In this document: piece by piece, positions 32,426 through 41,182 of the stretch
Layout: each line of letters begins with the position of its first letter
Numbering within the stretch: the first letter of the stretch is position 1
Virus record (IMG/VR): IMGVR_UViG_3300025120_000025
Coordinates: 38,948-102,947 of that record
DNA from: a virus
Length of the DNA: 64,000 nucleotides
Strand: one strand, 5' to 3'
The notes under the pieces: generated by a model
The model's database searches: none
Told to the model about the DNA's origin: nothing
The model's input: only the letters and a program-made list of their open reading frames with translations
Translations under genes and position numbers: made by a program

Positions 32426-35289
32426 GTTTAAAATTTACAGACCTTTCTAAAAGGTTACAAGAAGCAAAAGACGATACAGTAGTATTTGCATTTGGTCGAT
32501 TTAATCCACCAACTATAGGTCATGCTAAGTTGTTTAAGAAAGTCGAAGCAGAAGGTAAGAATGCGAAAGACCATTTCGTGTTTGGTAGTCACTCTTTCGA
32601 CAATAAGAAAAACCCCTTAAATCCAAAGTTAAAGCAGAAGGTACTTGCGAAAGCATTTCCTAAGTCTAACGTCAAAATCTCCTCGAAACAGACACCTACT
32701 GCACTACACATTGCTTCAATGCTATATGCACAAGGTAAGTATAAGAACCTTGTTATGGTAGCAGGAAGTGACAGAATTCAAGAGTTTCAAACTCTACTAG
32801 ACAAGTACAATGGTAAATCAGGTAGACACGGAGAATATAATTTCGACACTATCAAAGTTGTATCGTCTGGTGAGAGAGATGCAGATGCTACAGATGATAG
32901 TGGTGCATCAGGTACAAAGATGCGTGAATACGCCGCAAGAAATGACTATGAGAGTTTTGCAAAGTATTCCCCACAGACTTTATCAGATAGAGATGTCAAA
33001 TCAATATTCAACGCAGTTCGCAAAGTTATGCCGAAACTTGATAGAGAAGAGTTTGACCCAATCGACAATGTTCGTGAAGATTATCTATTAGGTAACGTAT
33101 TTCAAATAGGCGACCAAGTATTCGATTTGAACGAGAAGAAACAATATAAGATTATTGAACATGGACCAAATTTTGTATACTGTGAAGGAGAAGATGGCAA
33201 TGTATATACCAAGTGGTTATCCGACATTGGGGACATCAGTGAAGTCAGACAAGACAAAGACGTTAAAGATAAAGAAGGTACTCAACCTGCAAAATACTAC
33301 AAAGGACTCGGAAAAGGAACGAAAGACAAACGTGATGCACACTTTAAAAAGGGCGCAAATAAATCCGACAACGATCCCTCTGCTTACGAACCAGCACCTG
33401 GTGATGCAACTGCAAAGACAAAACCTTCAAAGCACACGAAAAAATTCAAGCAAATGTTCGGAGAAGTACGAACAACAGAAGACAAACACTCTAGGTCTGA
33501 TAGTAAATCAGTTAGCGTAGAAGACCTCAATCATTATCCCGGTATGGTAGATGGTGCAAAGTCTAAGAATCCAGATGACTTTGTTGCTGGTGATCCTGAT
33601 GCTGATTATACTGCTCAAGGTTTCGATGGATCGAATGCAAAAGAGATACTTGACAAACTGAACAAACAAGTTGAAAAAGAACGTGGACTTACACTTAAAA
33701 GTTTTATTGATAGACAAGAAATCTTAGAAGGAACACCAGCACAACAAGCGGCGATTGCAATCGCTAAGAAGAAGTCTGGTAAATACGATGAAGATGGTAA
33801 ACGCAAAGACGAAGGATTGTGGGATAACATCAGAAAGAAAAAAGAAAGAATTAAACAAGGTTCTGGCGAAAAGATGAGAAGTAAAGGTGACAAAGGCGCA
33901 CCGACACCTGACCAAATAGCGAGAGCAAGTGAGAGTTATGAAATAGGTAAAGACTATGCAGACCATACAAAAGAAGTAACACCTGGACAGTCTGTAGATG
34001 AAAGAGACTTCAAGACAGATAGAAAACTGAAGAACTTAAAGACGTTCATTGGTAAGTCTTCAGCAGGAGATAGTGCATCTAGAGCAAAGAAAAGAAAAGC
34101 ACAAAGAAGTGGCACATCACTTGCCGCTGGTGTTAAAACTGCAACAAATGCATTTAATCGTCAAATAAGTAAATCACAAAAAATCGCCTCTGATGCCGCC
34201 AGCGAAGAAGTTGAAGAGTGGAACATTGATTTATTTTTAGAAGAAGTAGATGACGCACCAATCAAGAACAATGATGGTGAAGATGAAGATTACGAAGCAT
34301 CATTAGAAAAGATGATTGATGCATACGATGAGTTAGAAGATGTTGCAGATTTATATCCTGATTTAGATAATGATGGTGACCATGATGATGAAGATATGAA
34401 ACTTCAGATAACTAAAGATGCTGAAGAGATGGGTCAAATCGAAGATAACTACAAATGGGTAGATGAAGTACTAACACCAGCACAAAGATTTAAACGTGCC
34501 CAAGCAATGCGTAGAGTAAAAGGTAAGATTGCAAGAGCAAGAATGATTGCCCTAAAGAGACCATCTAGTCCTGAGAAATTAAATCAGAAAGCACAACGTC
34601 ACGCACGAAATTTAATGCGTAAAAAATTCATCAAAGGTCGTAACTATGCAGATTTAAGTTTTGCTGAAAAAGGTGCGATTGAAAAGAGACTACAAGGTAA
34701 GTCAAGTCTTATTGCTCGTATTGCAATGAGAGTGAAACCTAAACTCAAGAAGTTAGAACAACTAAGATTAAAGAATATGAACAAGACAAAAGCACAAAGC
34801 GAAAGCATTGAGTTAGAGTCCGCATTGATTGAGAGTAATCAGTATCGTGTTGGTTCAGAGATGTACTACGAGACTTTCAATGATTGGAAGAATACTGTAG
34901 ACCGGTCAAACTTAGATTACTTTGATAAAGAACTATTAGATTCCGATATAGGATCACACGCATTATATGAAGGTAATCATGTTCCTTTAGATTGTCCTAT
35001 GATGGAAGAAGAGAAACAACCAGAACTAAACAAACCTAAAGCAGGTGGTACGAAGAAGTATTATGTGTATGTAAAAGACCCTAAGTCCGGTAATGTTAAA
35101 AAAGTATCATGGGGCGATACAACAGGTCTCAAGATTAAATTAAATGATCCAGAAGCAAGAAAGTCTTTCGCCGCACGACATAAGTGTGACACTAAGAAAG
35201 ATAAAACGAAACCTGGATATTGGGCGTGTCGTATGCCATACTTTGCAAAGCAGTTAGGATTATCTGGTGGCGGAAACTACTTCTGGTAA
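32422..35289 (+). CDS. Large multidomain protein: N-terminal cytidylyltransferase/NMNAT-like domain fused to virion-type modules
   Basis: The 955-residue protein starts with a HIGH-type nucleotidyltransferase: VFAFGRFNPPTIGHAKLF (TIGH at 31-34), KYKNLVMVAGSDR and SGASGTKMREYAA (about 160-172, ISSTxxR-like). Then follow a small beta module (VFQIGDQVFDLNEKKQYKII), a PAKYYKGLGKGTKDKRDAHF module, a long charged lysine/acid-rich stretch, a basic helical block (KRAQAMRRVKGKIARARM) and a C-terminal ARHKCDTKKDK-x-x-YWACRMPYF motif. The last modules recur, from memory, in structural proteins of marine phages. The ATG at 32422 overlaps the ligase-like stop. Enzyme domain likely; whole-protein role unknown. 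Confidence 0.7.
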   Translation: MSLKFTDLSKRLQEAKDDTVVFAFGRFNPPTIGHAKLFKKVEAEGKNAKDHFVFGSHSFDNKKNPLNPKLKQKVLAKAFPKSNVKISSKQTPTALHIASMLYAQGKYKNLVMVAGSDRIQEFQTLLDKYNGKSGRHGEYNFDTIKVVSSGERDADATDDSGASGTKMREYAARNDYESFAKYSPQTLSDRDVKSIFNAVRKVMPKLDREEFDPIDNVREDYLLGNVFQIGDQVFDLNEKKQYKIIEHGPNFVYCEGEDGNVYTKWLSDIGDISEVRQDKDVKDKEGTQPAKYYKGLGKGTKDKRDAHFKKGANKSDNDPSAYEPAPGDATAKTKPSKHTKKFKQMFGEVRTTEDKHSRSDSKSVSVEDLNHYPGMVDGAKSKNPDDFVAGDPDADYTAQGFDGSNAKEILDKLNKQVEKERGLTLKSFIDRQEILEGTPAQQAAIAIAKKKSGKYDEDGKRKDEGLWDNIRKKKERIKQGSGEKMRSKGDKGAPTPDQIARASESYEIGKDYADHTKEVTPGQSVDERDFKTDRKLKNLKTFIGKSSAGDSASRAKKRKAQRSGTSLAAGVKTATNAFNRQISKSQKIASDAASEEVEEWNIDLFLEEVDDAPIKNNDGEDEDYEASLEKMIDAYDELEDVADLYPDLDNDGDHDDEDMKLQITKDAEEMGQIEDNYKWVDEVLTPAQRFKRAQAMRRVKGKIARARMIALKRPSSPEKLNQKAQRHARNLMRKKFIKGRNYADLSFAEKGAIEKRLQGKSSLIARIAMRVKPKLKKLEQLRLKNMNKTKAQSESIELESALIESNQYRVGSEMYYETFNDWKNTVDRSNLDYFDKELLDSDIGSHALYEGNHVPLDCPMMEEEKQPELNKPKAGGTKKYYVYVKDPKSGNVKKVSWGDTTGLKIKLNDPEARKSFAARHKCDTKKDKTKPGYWACRMPYFAKQLGLSGGGNYFW

Positions 35290-35539
35290 ACCCTACGAAC
35301 AGACTGATGATGTGCGAACTTTTTATAGTACAGTAGCACATCAAGACTTGGTTTGGCATAGAGATAAATACTATAGAGAGATTACTATATTAGAAGGTAA
35401 TGATTGGCAATTACAATTAGATAATGAATTGCCTGTGACACTAGAAAAAGGTAAGATATATCAGATACCAGCAATGGAGTATCACAGAGTAATAAAAGGT
35501 GAAGGCAACCTTAAAATAAAGATTTGGGAAGAGAAATGA
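35267..35539 (+). CDS. Small cupin-like protein
   Basis: A 90-residue single-domain cupin: HQDLVWHRDKYYREITILEG supplies two metal-type histidines and an acidic residue, VTLEKGKIYQIPAMEYHRV the turn and the second-box histidine. The start is GTG at 35267, seven bases after AGGA, overlapping the previous gene by 23 bases. It is coupled (ATGA) to the next gene. Metal binding is probable; reaction unknown. Confidence 0.7.
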   Translation: MAETTSGKPYEQTDDVRTFYSTVAHQDLVWHRDKYYREITILEGNDWQLQLDNELPVTLEKGKIYQIPAMEYHRVIKGEGNLKIKIWEEK

Positions 35540-36084
35540 CAGATATTAGAAAAAGCATGAGAACAGTTCTTGAAGAAATAAATGCTTCATCACTTGACGC
35601 ATTATGCGAAAAGTTAATGGGACTTGAAGAGAACGCAAAAGCATTAAAAAACAAAGCAGATAAGTCTGGTATGCCCTTAGGTATTTTGAAACAAGTATTT
35701 AAGAGAGGCGTTGCCGCTTGGAAAGGCGGACACAGACCAGGAACGAATCCTCAACAATGGGGTCTTGCTAGAGTTAATTCATTTGTCACTAAATCTAGTG
35801 GAACATGGGGTAAAGCAGACGCAGACCTTGCCGCTAAAGTCAAAGGTAAGAGCGAAGAGTTTGTAAAAGAAGACGGACACACTGATGTAGCATCTGCAAA
35901 AAATCAAGTACAGATTGCTATGTCTGCACTAGAAAAGATGCAAACTGAATTAGATAAATTAGGTGAGGAAGAAGAACTACCTACTTGGTGGACTAATAAA
36001 GTCGCAGTAGCAGTAGATAAACTAGATGGTTCTGCGGATTATCTAGACACTAAAGTAGAAAAAAAGGAGAATAACAATGAGTAA
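35536..36084 (+). CDS. Conserved phage virion-type module protein
   Basis: The 182-residue protein contains the segment ALKNKADKSGMPLGILKQVF, GVAAWKGGHRPGTNPQQWG and ARVNSFVTKSSGTWGKADAD. From memory, this module recurs in structural or head-associated proteins of marine phages, often beside or fused to proteins like that at 32422. The C-terminal half is an acidic helix bundle with TWWTNKVAVAVDKLD. ATG 35536 overlaps the cupin stop. Function unknown; likely virion-linked. Confidence 0.7.
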   Translation: MTDIRKSMRTVLEEINASSLDALCEKLMGLEENAKALKNKADKSGMPLGILKQVFKRGVAAWKGGHRPGTNPQQWGLARVNSFVTKSSGTWGKADADLAAKVKGKSEEFVKEDGHTDVASAKNQVQIAMSALEKMQTELDKLGEEEELPTWWTNKVAVAVDKLDGSADYLDTKVEKKENNNE

Positions 36085-36334
36085 TGCACGATTAGTTTTT
36101 GGTCCAAATCCATTTGATTTGACTGAGAACGGAGATAAAAACATCGGAAGTTTTGTCGATGAAGCAAGAAGTAGAGAAGAAGTTAAGTTTGAAGATAAAG
36201 ATTATCAAGCATTCTTTCAGAAGTCACTAAAGAAGTTCGGTGTTAGTTCACCAGCAGAACTTAAAGGTGGCGACAAGAAAAAATTCTACGACTATATTGA
36301 TGCCAATTGGACTGCAGACAAAGAAACTGACTAG
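36077..36334 (+). CDS. Conserved small phage protein (virion-type module)
   Basis: The 85-residue protein ends with YQAFFQKSLKKFGVSS, PAELKGGDKKKFYDYID and NWTADKE, a short module I associate with phage structural proteins. AAGGAGAATAACA precedes ATG 36077, which overlaps the previous gene by eight bases. The stop codon lies within a perfect inverted repeat (36327-36354). Function unknown. Confidence 0.65.
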   Translation: MSNARLVFGPNPFDLTENGDKNIGSFVDEARSREEVKFEDKDYQAFFQKSLKKFGVSSPAELKGGDKKKFYDYIDANWTADKETD

Positions 36335-36354
36335 TACAGTCATTTTCTAGTCAG
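36327..36354 (+). other. Perfect 8-base-pair hairpin spanning a stop codon
   Basis: CTGACTAG (36327-36334, containing the TAG stop) pairs with CTAGTCAG (36347-36354) across a 12-base loop. No T tract follows. It may stabilise or process the mRNA between virion-type genes and the next unit. Confidence 0.5.
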
Positions 36355-36363
36355 GTACAGACC

Positions 36364-36612
36364 ATGGCGAAGATATTTCAAAAGGACGATGTTCCGAAGA
36401 TAGAAGATTTGTGGTTTAACTTTATTAAAAAAACTAGAGATTTAGGTCTTGACTTTTGTGATAAATCTGTTATAATAGAATTGAAGTTGAAAGATACACC
36501 CGACCATGAGATAACCAATAGGTTACAGTGTTCGTTTGTTGATAGCAACAGAGAAACTACTATGAAAGTAAGTCACAACATTAAAGATAAACCAAAAGAG
36601 GACGTAGAATAA
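36364..36612 (+). CDS. Small hypothetical protein
   Basis: An 82-residue alpha/beta protein: VPKIEDLWFNFIKKTRDLGL, SVIIELKLKDTPDHEI, NRLQCSFVDSNRETTMKVSH. It has no recognised domain. It lies between a hairpin and the HAD-type gene, and contains a promoter for the latter. No good ribosome site precedes its ATG. Confidence 0.55.
   Translation: MAKIFQKDDVPKIEDLWFNFIKKTRDLGLDFCDKSVIIELKLKDTPDHEITNRLQCSFVDSNRETTMKVSHNIKDKPKEDVE
36449..36476 (+). promoter_or_regulatory. Internal sigma70-type promoter
   Basis: TTGACT (36449-36454), 16 bases and TATAAT (36471-36476) lie inside the 82-residue gene. They could drive the HAD phosphatase at 36617 independently of the upstream virion genes. Confidence 0.55.
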
Positions 36613-36616
36613 TAGA

Positions 36617-37138
36617 ATGACATTATCACTAAAACAATTTGAAGCGAGAGGTCAAGCAAGAATATACTTAGACATGGACGGAGTACTTTGTGACTTCATC
36701 AAAGGTGTCAAGGATACGACTGGTATTGACTTCACATCACCTGACTTGAATAGCAAAGAAAAAGGTAAGATTAAGCAACAAATTGAAGATAAAGGTGATT
36801 TCTGGCATAATCTACAATGGCAACCTGGAGGTCAAGAACTTTTCAGATATGTCAAATCTTCTCAACCTCATATTCTATCTGCATATGCTCAGTGGGATAA
36901 AAATTGTCGAGACGGTAAGAAGTCGTGGATAAAGCGATACTTAATGATACCGAAACAACGTATTAATCTTGTTCTTAGAGAAGACAAGCAGAAATACGCT
37001 ACGATAGATGGTGTTCAAAACATATTGATTGATGACTATCTCAAAAACATTAAACAATGGGAAGCAAAAGGTGGTATAGGAATACACCATATCAACGCAC
37101 GAACTAGTATAAATAGTCTAAAGAAACTAGGTTTCTAA
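36617..37138 (+). CDS. HAD-superfamily 5'(3')-deoxyribonucleotidase-like phosphatase
   Basis: The 173-residue protein has HAD motif I YLDMDGVLCDF (D19, D21), motif II-like HILSAYA (Ser), a conserved lysine in the helix K-x-x-W, and motif IV NILIDDYLKNIKQWEAKGG. This is the pattern of small deoxyribonucleotidases, which dephosphorylate nucleoside monophosphates and would adjust nucleotide pools alongside NrdA/B and MazG. The first ten residues, LSLKQFEA, resemble leader segments of phage structural proteins. A late promoter for the next gene lies inside its 3' end. Confidence 0.78.
   Translation: MTLSLKQFEARGQARIYLDMDGVLCDFIKGVKDTTGIDFTSPDLNSKEKGKIKQQIEDKGDFWHNLQWQPGGQELFRYVKSSQPHILSAYAQWDKNCRDGKKSWIKRYLMIPKQRINLVLREDKQKYATIDGVQNILIDDYLKNIKQWEAKGGIGIHHINARTSINSLKKLGF
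37108..37115 (+). promoter_or_regulatory. T4-type late promoter (TATAAATA)
   Basis: Exact TATAAATA followed by G, within the 3' end of the HAD gene and 49 bases before the ATG at 37165 of a structural gene. AAAGGAG lies close to that ATG. Confidence 0.75.
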
Positions 37139-37164
37139 GATTAAATTTTAAAAGGAGAAATAAT

Positions 37165-38196
37165 ATGTCTTCATGGGGCGCAACTGATGCAGACGAAGCA
37201 AAACCTAAGTGGTTATCTGCATCTGAAAAAACGAATACATACGCAACTGAGAAAGGTTGGGTATTTAAGAATGGACAAGGGCAAGAAGAAATTCTAGTCG
37301 CTATTGGTAACTTGAGTTCTAAACTGAACGTACCAGATGTGACTGCAATGAACTTTGTGACTGGTCCTCTTGTAAATGGTTCAAGAACTATCACTGTAGA
37401 TGTAACATTCAACGAACAAGTTATTGTTACAGGTACACCTCGGATTACAGTTGCTAACGGCAACCAATCAACTGATGGCGATGGTAACTATACACTAGAC
37501 TACGCAAGTGGTACTGGTACTAACAAGTTGAGATTTTCTAAAGCATCTCAAACAGTATCAACAAATGACGTTCATACAATCGGTGGTGGTTCATCTGCCG
37601 CTATTACATTGAACAGTGGTACTATTAAAGATACAAAGAATGACTTAGTAGCATCAATTACTGTTGCAACTGCAACTGCTGGTTCAACTACATTTCCAAC
37701 TGCCGCAGTAGCGACTGTTGGTGAAGCACCTGCAACTGTAGCAACTGTAAATACACTTGTTGCGAAAGTCTTTAGTGCCGCTGTTACCGCAGGTGGTACT
37801 GGTTATTCAGTAGGACAAGAAATTACTATCGCAAGTAGTTTCGGTACTGGTACTGACGCAGTACTAACTATCGCTTCTGTTGCCGGTGGTGCCGTAACTG
37901 GTGTCACAGTGAAACCTGCCGCACCTGGTGTGTACTCTGCAATCGCAGGTGGTGTAGTAAATATCGGTCAACAATCAGTATCCGCTGGTTCTGGTTCTGG
38001 TGCAACATTTAACTTGACACTTGCTGTCGCTTCACTCGCAGTGAACGCCGCTGGTGCTGGTTATAACGTAGCACCTGCAATTAACCTTTCAGGTACAGGA
38101 CTTACTCAATCTGCAACTGCAGTAATGGGTGGACAACCTGTAGCACTCGCAACAACTGGTGCCGCCGCAGTAACACAAACTGTAGTCGCATCTTAA
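37165..38196 (+). CDS. Virion decoration/adhesin-like protein rich in Gly, Ala and Thr
   Basis: The 343-residue protein begins MSSWGATDADEAKPKWL, an N-terminus I associate with marine-phage structural proteins. Residues about 70-125 form an Ig-like adhesin repeat of the SwmB type: DVTFNEQVIVTGTPRITVAN, then LDYASGTGTNKLRFS. The rest is low-complexity beta (GGTGYSVGQEITIASSFGTG and similar GYxV-type repeats). It is expressed from a late promoter and followed by another KISEL-type structural gene, so a capsid or tail decoration role is likely. No signal peptide is seen. Confidence 0.7.
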   Translation: MSSWGATDADEAKPKWLSASEKTNTYATEKGWVFKNGQGQEEILVAIGNLSSKLNVPDVTAMNFVTGPLVNGSRTITVDVTFNEQVIVTGTPRITVANGNQSTDGDGNYTLDYASGTGTNKLRFSKASQTVSTNDVHTIGGGSSAAITLNSGTIKDTKNDLVASITVATATAGSTTFPTAAVATVGEAPATVATVNTLVAKVFSAAVTAGGTGYSVGQEITIASSFGTGTDAVLTIASVAGGAVTGVTVKPAAPGVYSAIAGGVVNIGQQSVSAGSGSGATFNLTLAVASLAVNAAGAGYNVAPAINLSGTGLTQSATAVMGGQPVALATTGAAAVTQTVVAS

Positions 38197-38200
38197 TAAT

Positions 38201-38228
38201 AGGGGTGCCATTAAGTCGGCGCCCCCCT
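38201..38228 (+). other. GC-rich hairpin after the decoration-protein gene
   Basis: GGGGTGCC (38202-38209) pairs with GGCGCCCC (38218-38225), one G-U pair, eight-base loop. No T tract follows, so termination is uncertain. It may be a partial terminator or a 3' stabiliser. Confidence 0.5.
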
Positions 38229-38290
38229 AGAAAAGTCTATGTCTTGGAATAAAGCATAGAGTGAAAATAACTGCAAAATAGGAGACTAAC

Positions 38291-38755
38291 ATGGCAGACC
38301 AAAAAATCTCAGAACTAACCGCCGCAACAACTGGCGCAAGTGCTGACTTACTTCATGTCGTACAAGGTGGTACGAACAAAAAACTAACAGTTCAAAACTT
38401 GTTAGAGAACATCGCTGGTAACGTCAAAGTTGACGGATTTCTAGCATTCGATGCAACACCAGAAGCAATTACTGCCGCTGGTTCTGCAATCGCTATTAAC
38501 GTAACTTCAGCAATGAGTAACATTACTTCAACTGGTGCAACTACTGGTGGTAATACACTTACTCTTGCAAACGGAGTACAAGGTCAAATCAAAATCATTA
38601 CTATGATTGTTGATGGTGGTGATGTTGATGTAACACCTGCCGCTTTCACGAATGGCACTAAGTTGACATTTGATGCCGCTGGCGAAGCAACGACATTAAT
38701 TTTTAACAATTCGTCTTGGCAAATTTTGGCAAATAATGGCGCAACTGTAGCATAA
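38291..38755 (+). CDS. Small structural protein with KISEL-type N-terminus
   Basis: A 154-residue beta-rich protein starting MADQKISELTAATTGASADLLHVVQ, shown here in part. This leader is widespread among phage tail-fibre and decoration proteins (K-I-S-E-L-x-x, then D-x-x-x-V-x-x-G). The remainder resembles a fibre or trimer-type beta domain ending LIFNNSSWQILANNGATVA. It follows TAGGAGACTAACA. Likely a virion accessory or fibre component. Confidence 0.7.
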   Translation: MADQKISELTAATTGASADLLHVVQGGTNKKLTVQNLLENIAGNVKVDGFLAFDATPEAITAAGSAIAINVTSAMSNITSTGATTGGNTLTLANGVQGQIKIITMIVDGGDVDVTPAAFTNGTKLTFDAAGEATTLIFNNSSWQILANNGATVA

Positions 38756-38767
38756 TAGGAGAGTGGT

Positions 38768-39658
38768 ATGAAATCATTTAAACAACACCTAGAAGAAAGC
38801 ACAGTCAATACAGTCATTGAAATGAATGACAAAGATTTTGATAATCTTCTTGATAATCTTTCAGAACAAGAACTGACAGAAGTTGAAGAAGGTATTATCG
38901 GTGCTATCGCTAAAGGTGTCAAAAAGGTGGGTTCTGCCGCTGTATCTGGTGTAAAGAAAGTTGCAAATAGAGTATCAACTTCTGGACGTGCAGATGCCGC
39001 TCAAGCAAAACTTGCTAAAATTCAAAAGAAGAAAGCAGACGTTCAGCGTCTTGCTAAAGCAAAAACAGATATCGCAAAAGCAAAGTCTGAAGCAGTAGAC
39101 ACACCCAAATATCCTCACATGATGTATGATCCAAAGACCGGTAAAGGTTACGAAGCAAAAGATGAAGCAGAGCATGATAAGTATGCGAAGATGGGTTACA
39201 CACACGATAAACCTGAAGTAAAAGAAAGCAAAAATATTGTTGATACAATCACACAAGTTGTATCACCTGTACTTGCTGAAGATGGTTATTCGCAGAATTC
39301 AACTGGTGATGGTACTGACTTAGCACTAAACGATATTAAAAATGCTGAACATCTAAAACAACTGAATGCTCATGTTGGCATGATTGGTTGTAGAGAATAT
39401 GTGAATCCAAAAGGTGCTTTACTTCAACTACAAGGTAAATTAGCAACGATTGGACTATCTTTTGATATTCCTGCAATGACTGAAGATAAAGGCGTTGACA
39501 AGATGCCACTAAAACAATTTGGTGGTATTACAGGTAAGAGTGTAACAACTCCTATCGATGAATTAGATAATGACAATTATGCCGAAGGTCTTTCACTGCA
39601 GATTGAGTATGAAACACTCAAAACTGGAATGACAAAAGTATACTGTAAAATCGTTTAA
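38768..39658 (+). CDS. Virion-associated protein with cationic helices
   Basis: The 296-residue protein starts MKSFKQHLEES, an N-terminus typical of T4-like head-associated proteins. IIGAIAKGVKKVGSAAVSGV with AKLAKIQKKKADVQRLAKAK forms amphipathic, highly basic helices (about 43-100), and YPHMMYDPKTGKGYEAKDEA a short module. The C-terminal third is a compact alpha/beta region ending TKVYCKIV. It closes a run of late structural genes. DNA or membrane contact by the cationic helices is possible but inferred. Confidence 0.65.
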   Translation: MKSFKQHLEESTVNTVIEMNDKDFDNLLDNLSEQELTEVEEGIIGAIAKGVKKVGSAAVSGVKKVANRVSTSGRADAAQAKLAKIQKKKADVQRLAKAKTDIAKAKSEAVDTPKYPHMMYDPKTGKGYEAKDEAEHDKYAKMGYTHDKPEVKESKNIVDTITQVVSPVLAEDGYSQNSTGDGTDLALNDIKNAEHLKQLNAHVGMIGCREYVNPKGALLQLQGKLATIGLSFDIPAMTEDKGVDKMPLKQFGGITGKSVTTPIDELDNDNYAEGLSLQIEYETLKTGMTKVYCKIV

Positions 39659-39678
39659 CTTTACATTATAAGTATATT

Positions 39679-40044
39679 ATGATGGATGTTGAATTGACAA
39701 ATAAAAATTTCTTGGTCTATGCAATGAAGGCGTATAATAACCCTAATTGCATGGACCTCGATGAGTTTCAAGAAGACTTGAAACGTATTAAGTATATTAA
39801 AAGATTGTTCAAAAAGTATCTAGATACTGATAGTTTGAGAACAAGATTGATTATAAATCATATAATCGTTCTATATAATGTATTTGGACCTGAAGCAACG
39901 AAGAAGATGCTCTTTTTCAAAGTTGAAGACAATATGCTAATTACATTGAAAACATTTCTTGTATTCTTGAATTATATGCGTGATGATGAATATACTGATA
40001 TACAACTGGACCAAAGAATAGTTCAAGAACTGAGAGATTTGTAA
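39679..40044 (+). CDS. Conserved helical phage protein
   Basis: The 121-residue all-helical protein reads LTNKNFLVYAMKAYNNPNC, FQEDLKRIKYIKRLFKKYL, LRTRLIINHIIVLYNVFGPE and MLITLKTFLVFLNYMRDDEY. From memory, this pattern is conserved in marine T4-like phages. It is directly abutted (no gap) by the next conserved gene. Function unknown; a neck, head or regulator role cannot be chosen. No ribosome site is obvious. Confidence 0.7.
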   Translation: MMDVELTNKNFLVYAMKAYNNPNCMDLDEFQEDLKRIKYIKRLFKKYLDTDSLRTRLIINHIIVLYNVFGPEATKKMLFFKVEDNMLITLKTFLVFLNYMRDDEYTDIQLDQRIVQELRDL

Positions 40045-40827
40045 ATGCAAAAGTTACACGAAAGTAAATTAGTAGATAATCTTATTGCACTAAGAATGCT
40101 TAGAATTTTTACTGTCGATTACAAAGAGACACAAGCATTTAAACTTGGTATCATCAATGAAAAAGGTGAACAACTTATCAAGATGCGTGACTTTGTTACT
40201 AACGACCAAGGTAATGCATACACACTTCTACACAGATTAGTATTCAGATTACGTGGACTTTTAGAGAAAGTTCCGTTTGTTAAGTCACGACTTGCAAACT
40301 ATGCCGCCGCTCTATTACTAGTGCGAGAGAAGATTGTTAAAGAAGAAGAATTCTTTGAGACTGATGATGTACTGCTAGAGAAGTTAGAGATGGCAGAGCA
40401 TCGTCCAATGTATGATTTATGTGAACAACAAATACGCAGAGCATGGGAAGACGCCGCCGCTAATGCTACAGGAACATCAGTTTCAGGTACAGGTGACGAT
40501 GCTAGTGTAGGCGTTAGAGTAAACAAGAAAAAACGTAAGACACAGATTTTTAGAGTTACACCTGAAACATTTGCAAGATTTGCAAAGGGTAAGAAGAAAT
40601 TCGAAAGGTGGAACAAATATTTAAATACAGAAGATGAAGTTGAAGCATCACTGTATGCATTCGCAAAACGCAATCCCGATGGAATGATTATTCTGCAATG
40701 TGCAGATACAGGAGACCAAAAAGGTATTCGGTTCAATCCTAACGGTGGAGGTGCGTGGCGCAAAATTTTACGAAAAGGTAAAAAGAATATGTCACTGAAG
40801 GAGTGGTTAGATGATAGCACAGATTAA
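40045..40827 (+). CDS. Conserved phage protein of unknown function
   Basis: The 260-residue protein has an N-terminal alpha/beta part (FTVDYKETQAFKLGIINEKG), a helical segment AYTLLHRLVFRLRGLLEKVP with YAAALLLVREKI, and a basic linker VNKKKRKTQIFRVTPETFARF. The C-terminal domain ends GGAWRKILRKGKKNMSLKEWL. It pairs with the gene upstream, as in other marine T4-like phages, and precedes the lysis cassette with a 17-base overlap. Function unknown. Confidence 0.65.
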   Translation: MQKLHESKLVDNLIALRMLRIFTVDYKETQAFKLGIINEKGEQLIKMRDFVTNDQGNAYTLLHRLVFRLRGLLEKVPFVKSRLANYAAALLLVREKIVKEEEFFETDDVLLEKLEMAEHRPMYDLCEQQIRRAWEDAAANATGTSVSGTGDDASVGVRVNKKKRKTQIFRVTPETFARFAKGKKKFERWNKYLNTEDEVEASLYAFAKRNPDGMIILQCADTGDQKGIRFNPNGGGAWRKILRKGKKNMSLKEWLDDSTD

Positions 40828-41182
40828 AGTTGGACTCATCATTGTAGCACTAGTAGGCGCCGCTGGAGGCGTCTATTATGTTAAGCAACTAAAACATAAC
40901 AACGAAGTATTGAAACTCAATCAAGCAAAACTAGAAACTGCAGTCACCGAACAAAAAGAAGTACTAGCAGAACAAAAGAAATCTTATGAAGAAATAATGG
41001 TAGCAAATTCAGATTTGCAGAAGTTAAACGTAGAACTGAATACTGCAAAAGCAACTCTACAGAAGAAGTTAGCAGACCATGACATAAACTTTCTAGCAAC
41101 TGAGAAACCCAAGTTGATAGAGAGAGTGATTAACAAGGGTTCACTGAAGGTGATGAATGATATCGAAGATATTACTAAGTAG
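40811..41182 (+). CDS. Inner-membrane spanin (Rz-like)
   Basis: The 123-residue protein has an N-terminal membrane anchor (IKVGLIIVALVGAAGGVYYV) and a long periplasmic coiled coil (KLNQAKLETAVTEQKEVLAE through LNTAKATLQKKLADHD). This is the type II layout of an i-spanin, which fuses inner and outer membranes at lysis. The downstream gene is a lipoprotein overlapping it by 26 bases, the usual o-spanin arrangement. The pair implies a Gram-negative host. Confidence 0.78.
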   Translation: MIAQIKVGLIIVALVGAAGGVYYVKQLKHNNEVLKLNQAKLETAVTEQKEVLAEQKKSYEEIMVANSDLQKLNVELNTAKATLQKKLADHDINFLATEKPKLIERVINKGSLKVMNDIEDITK

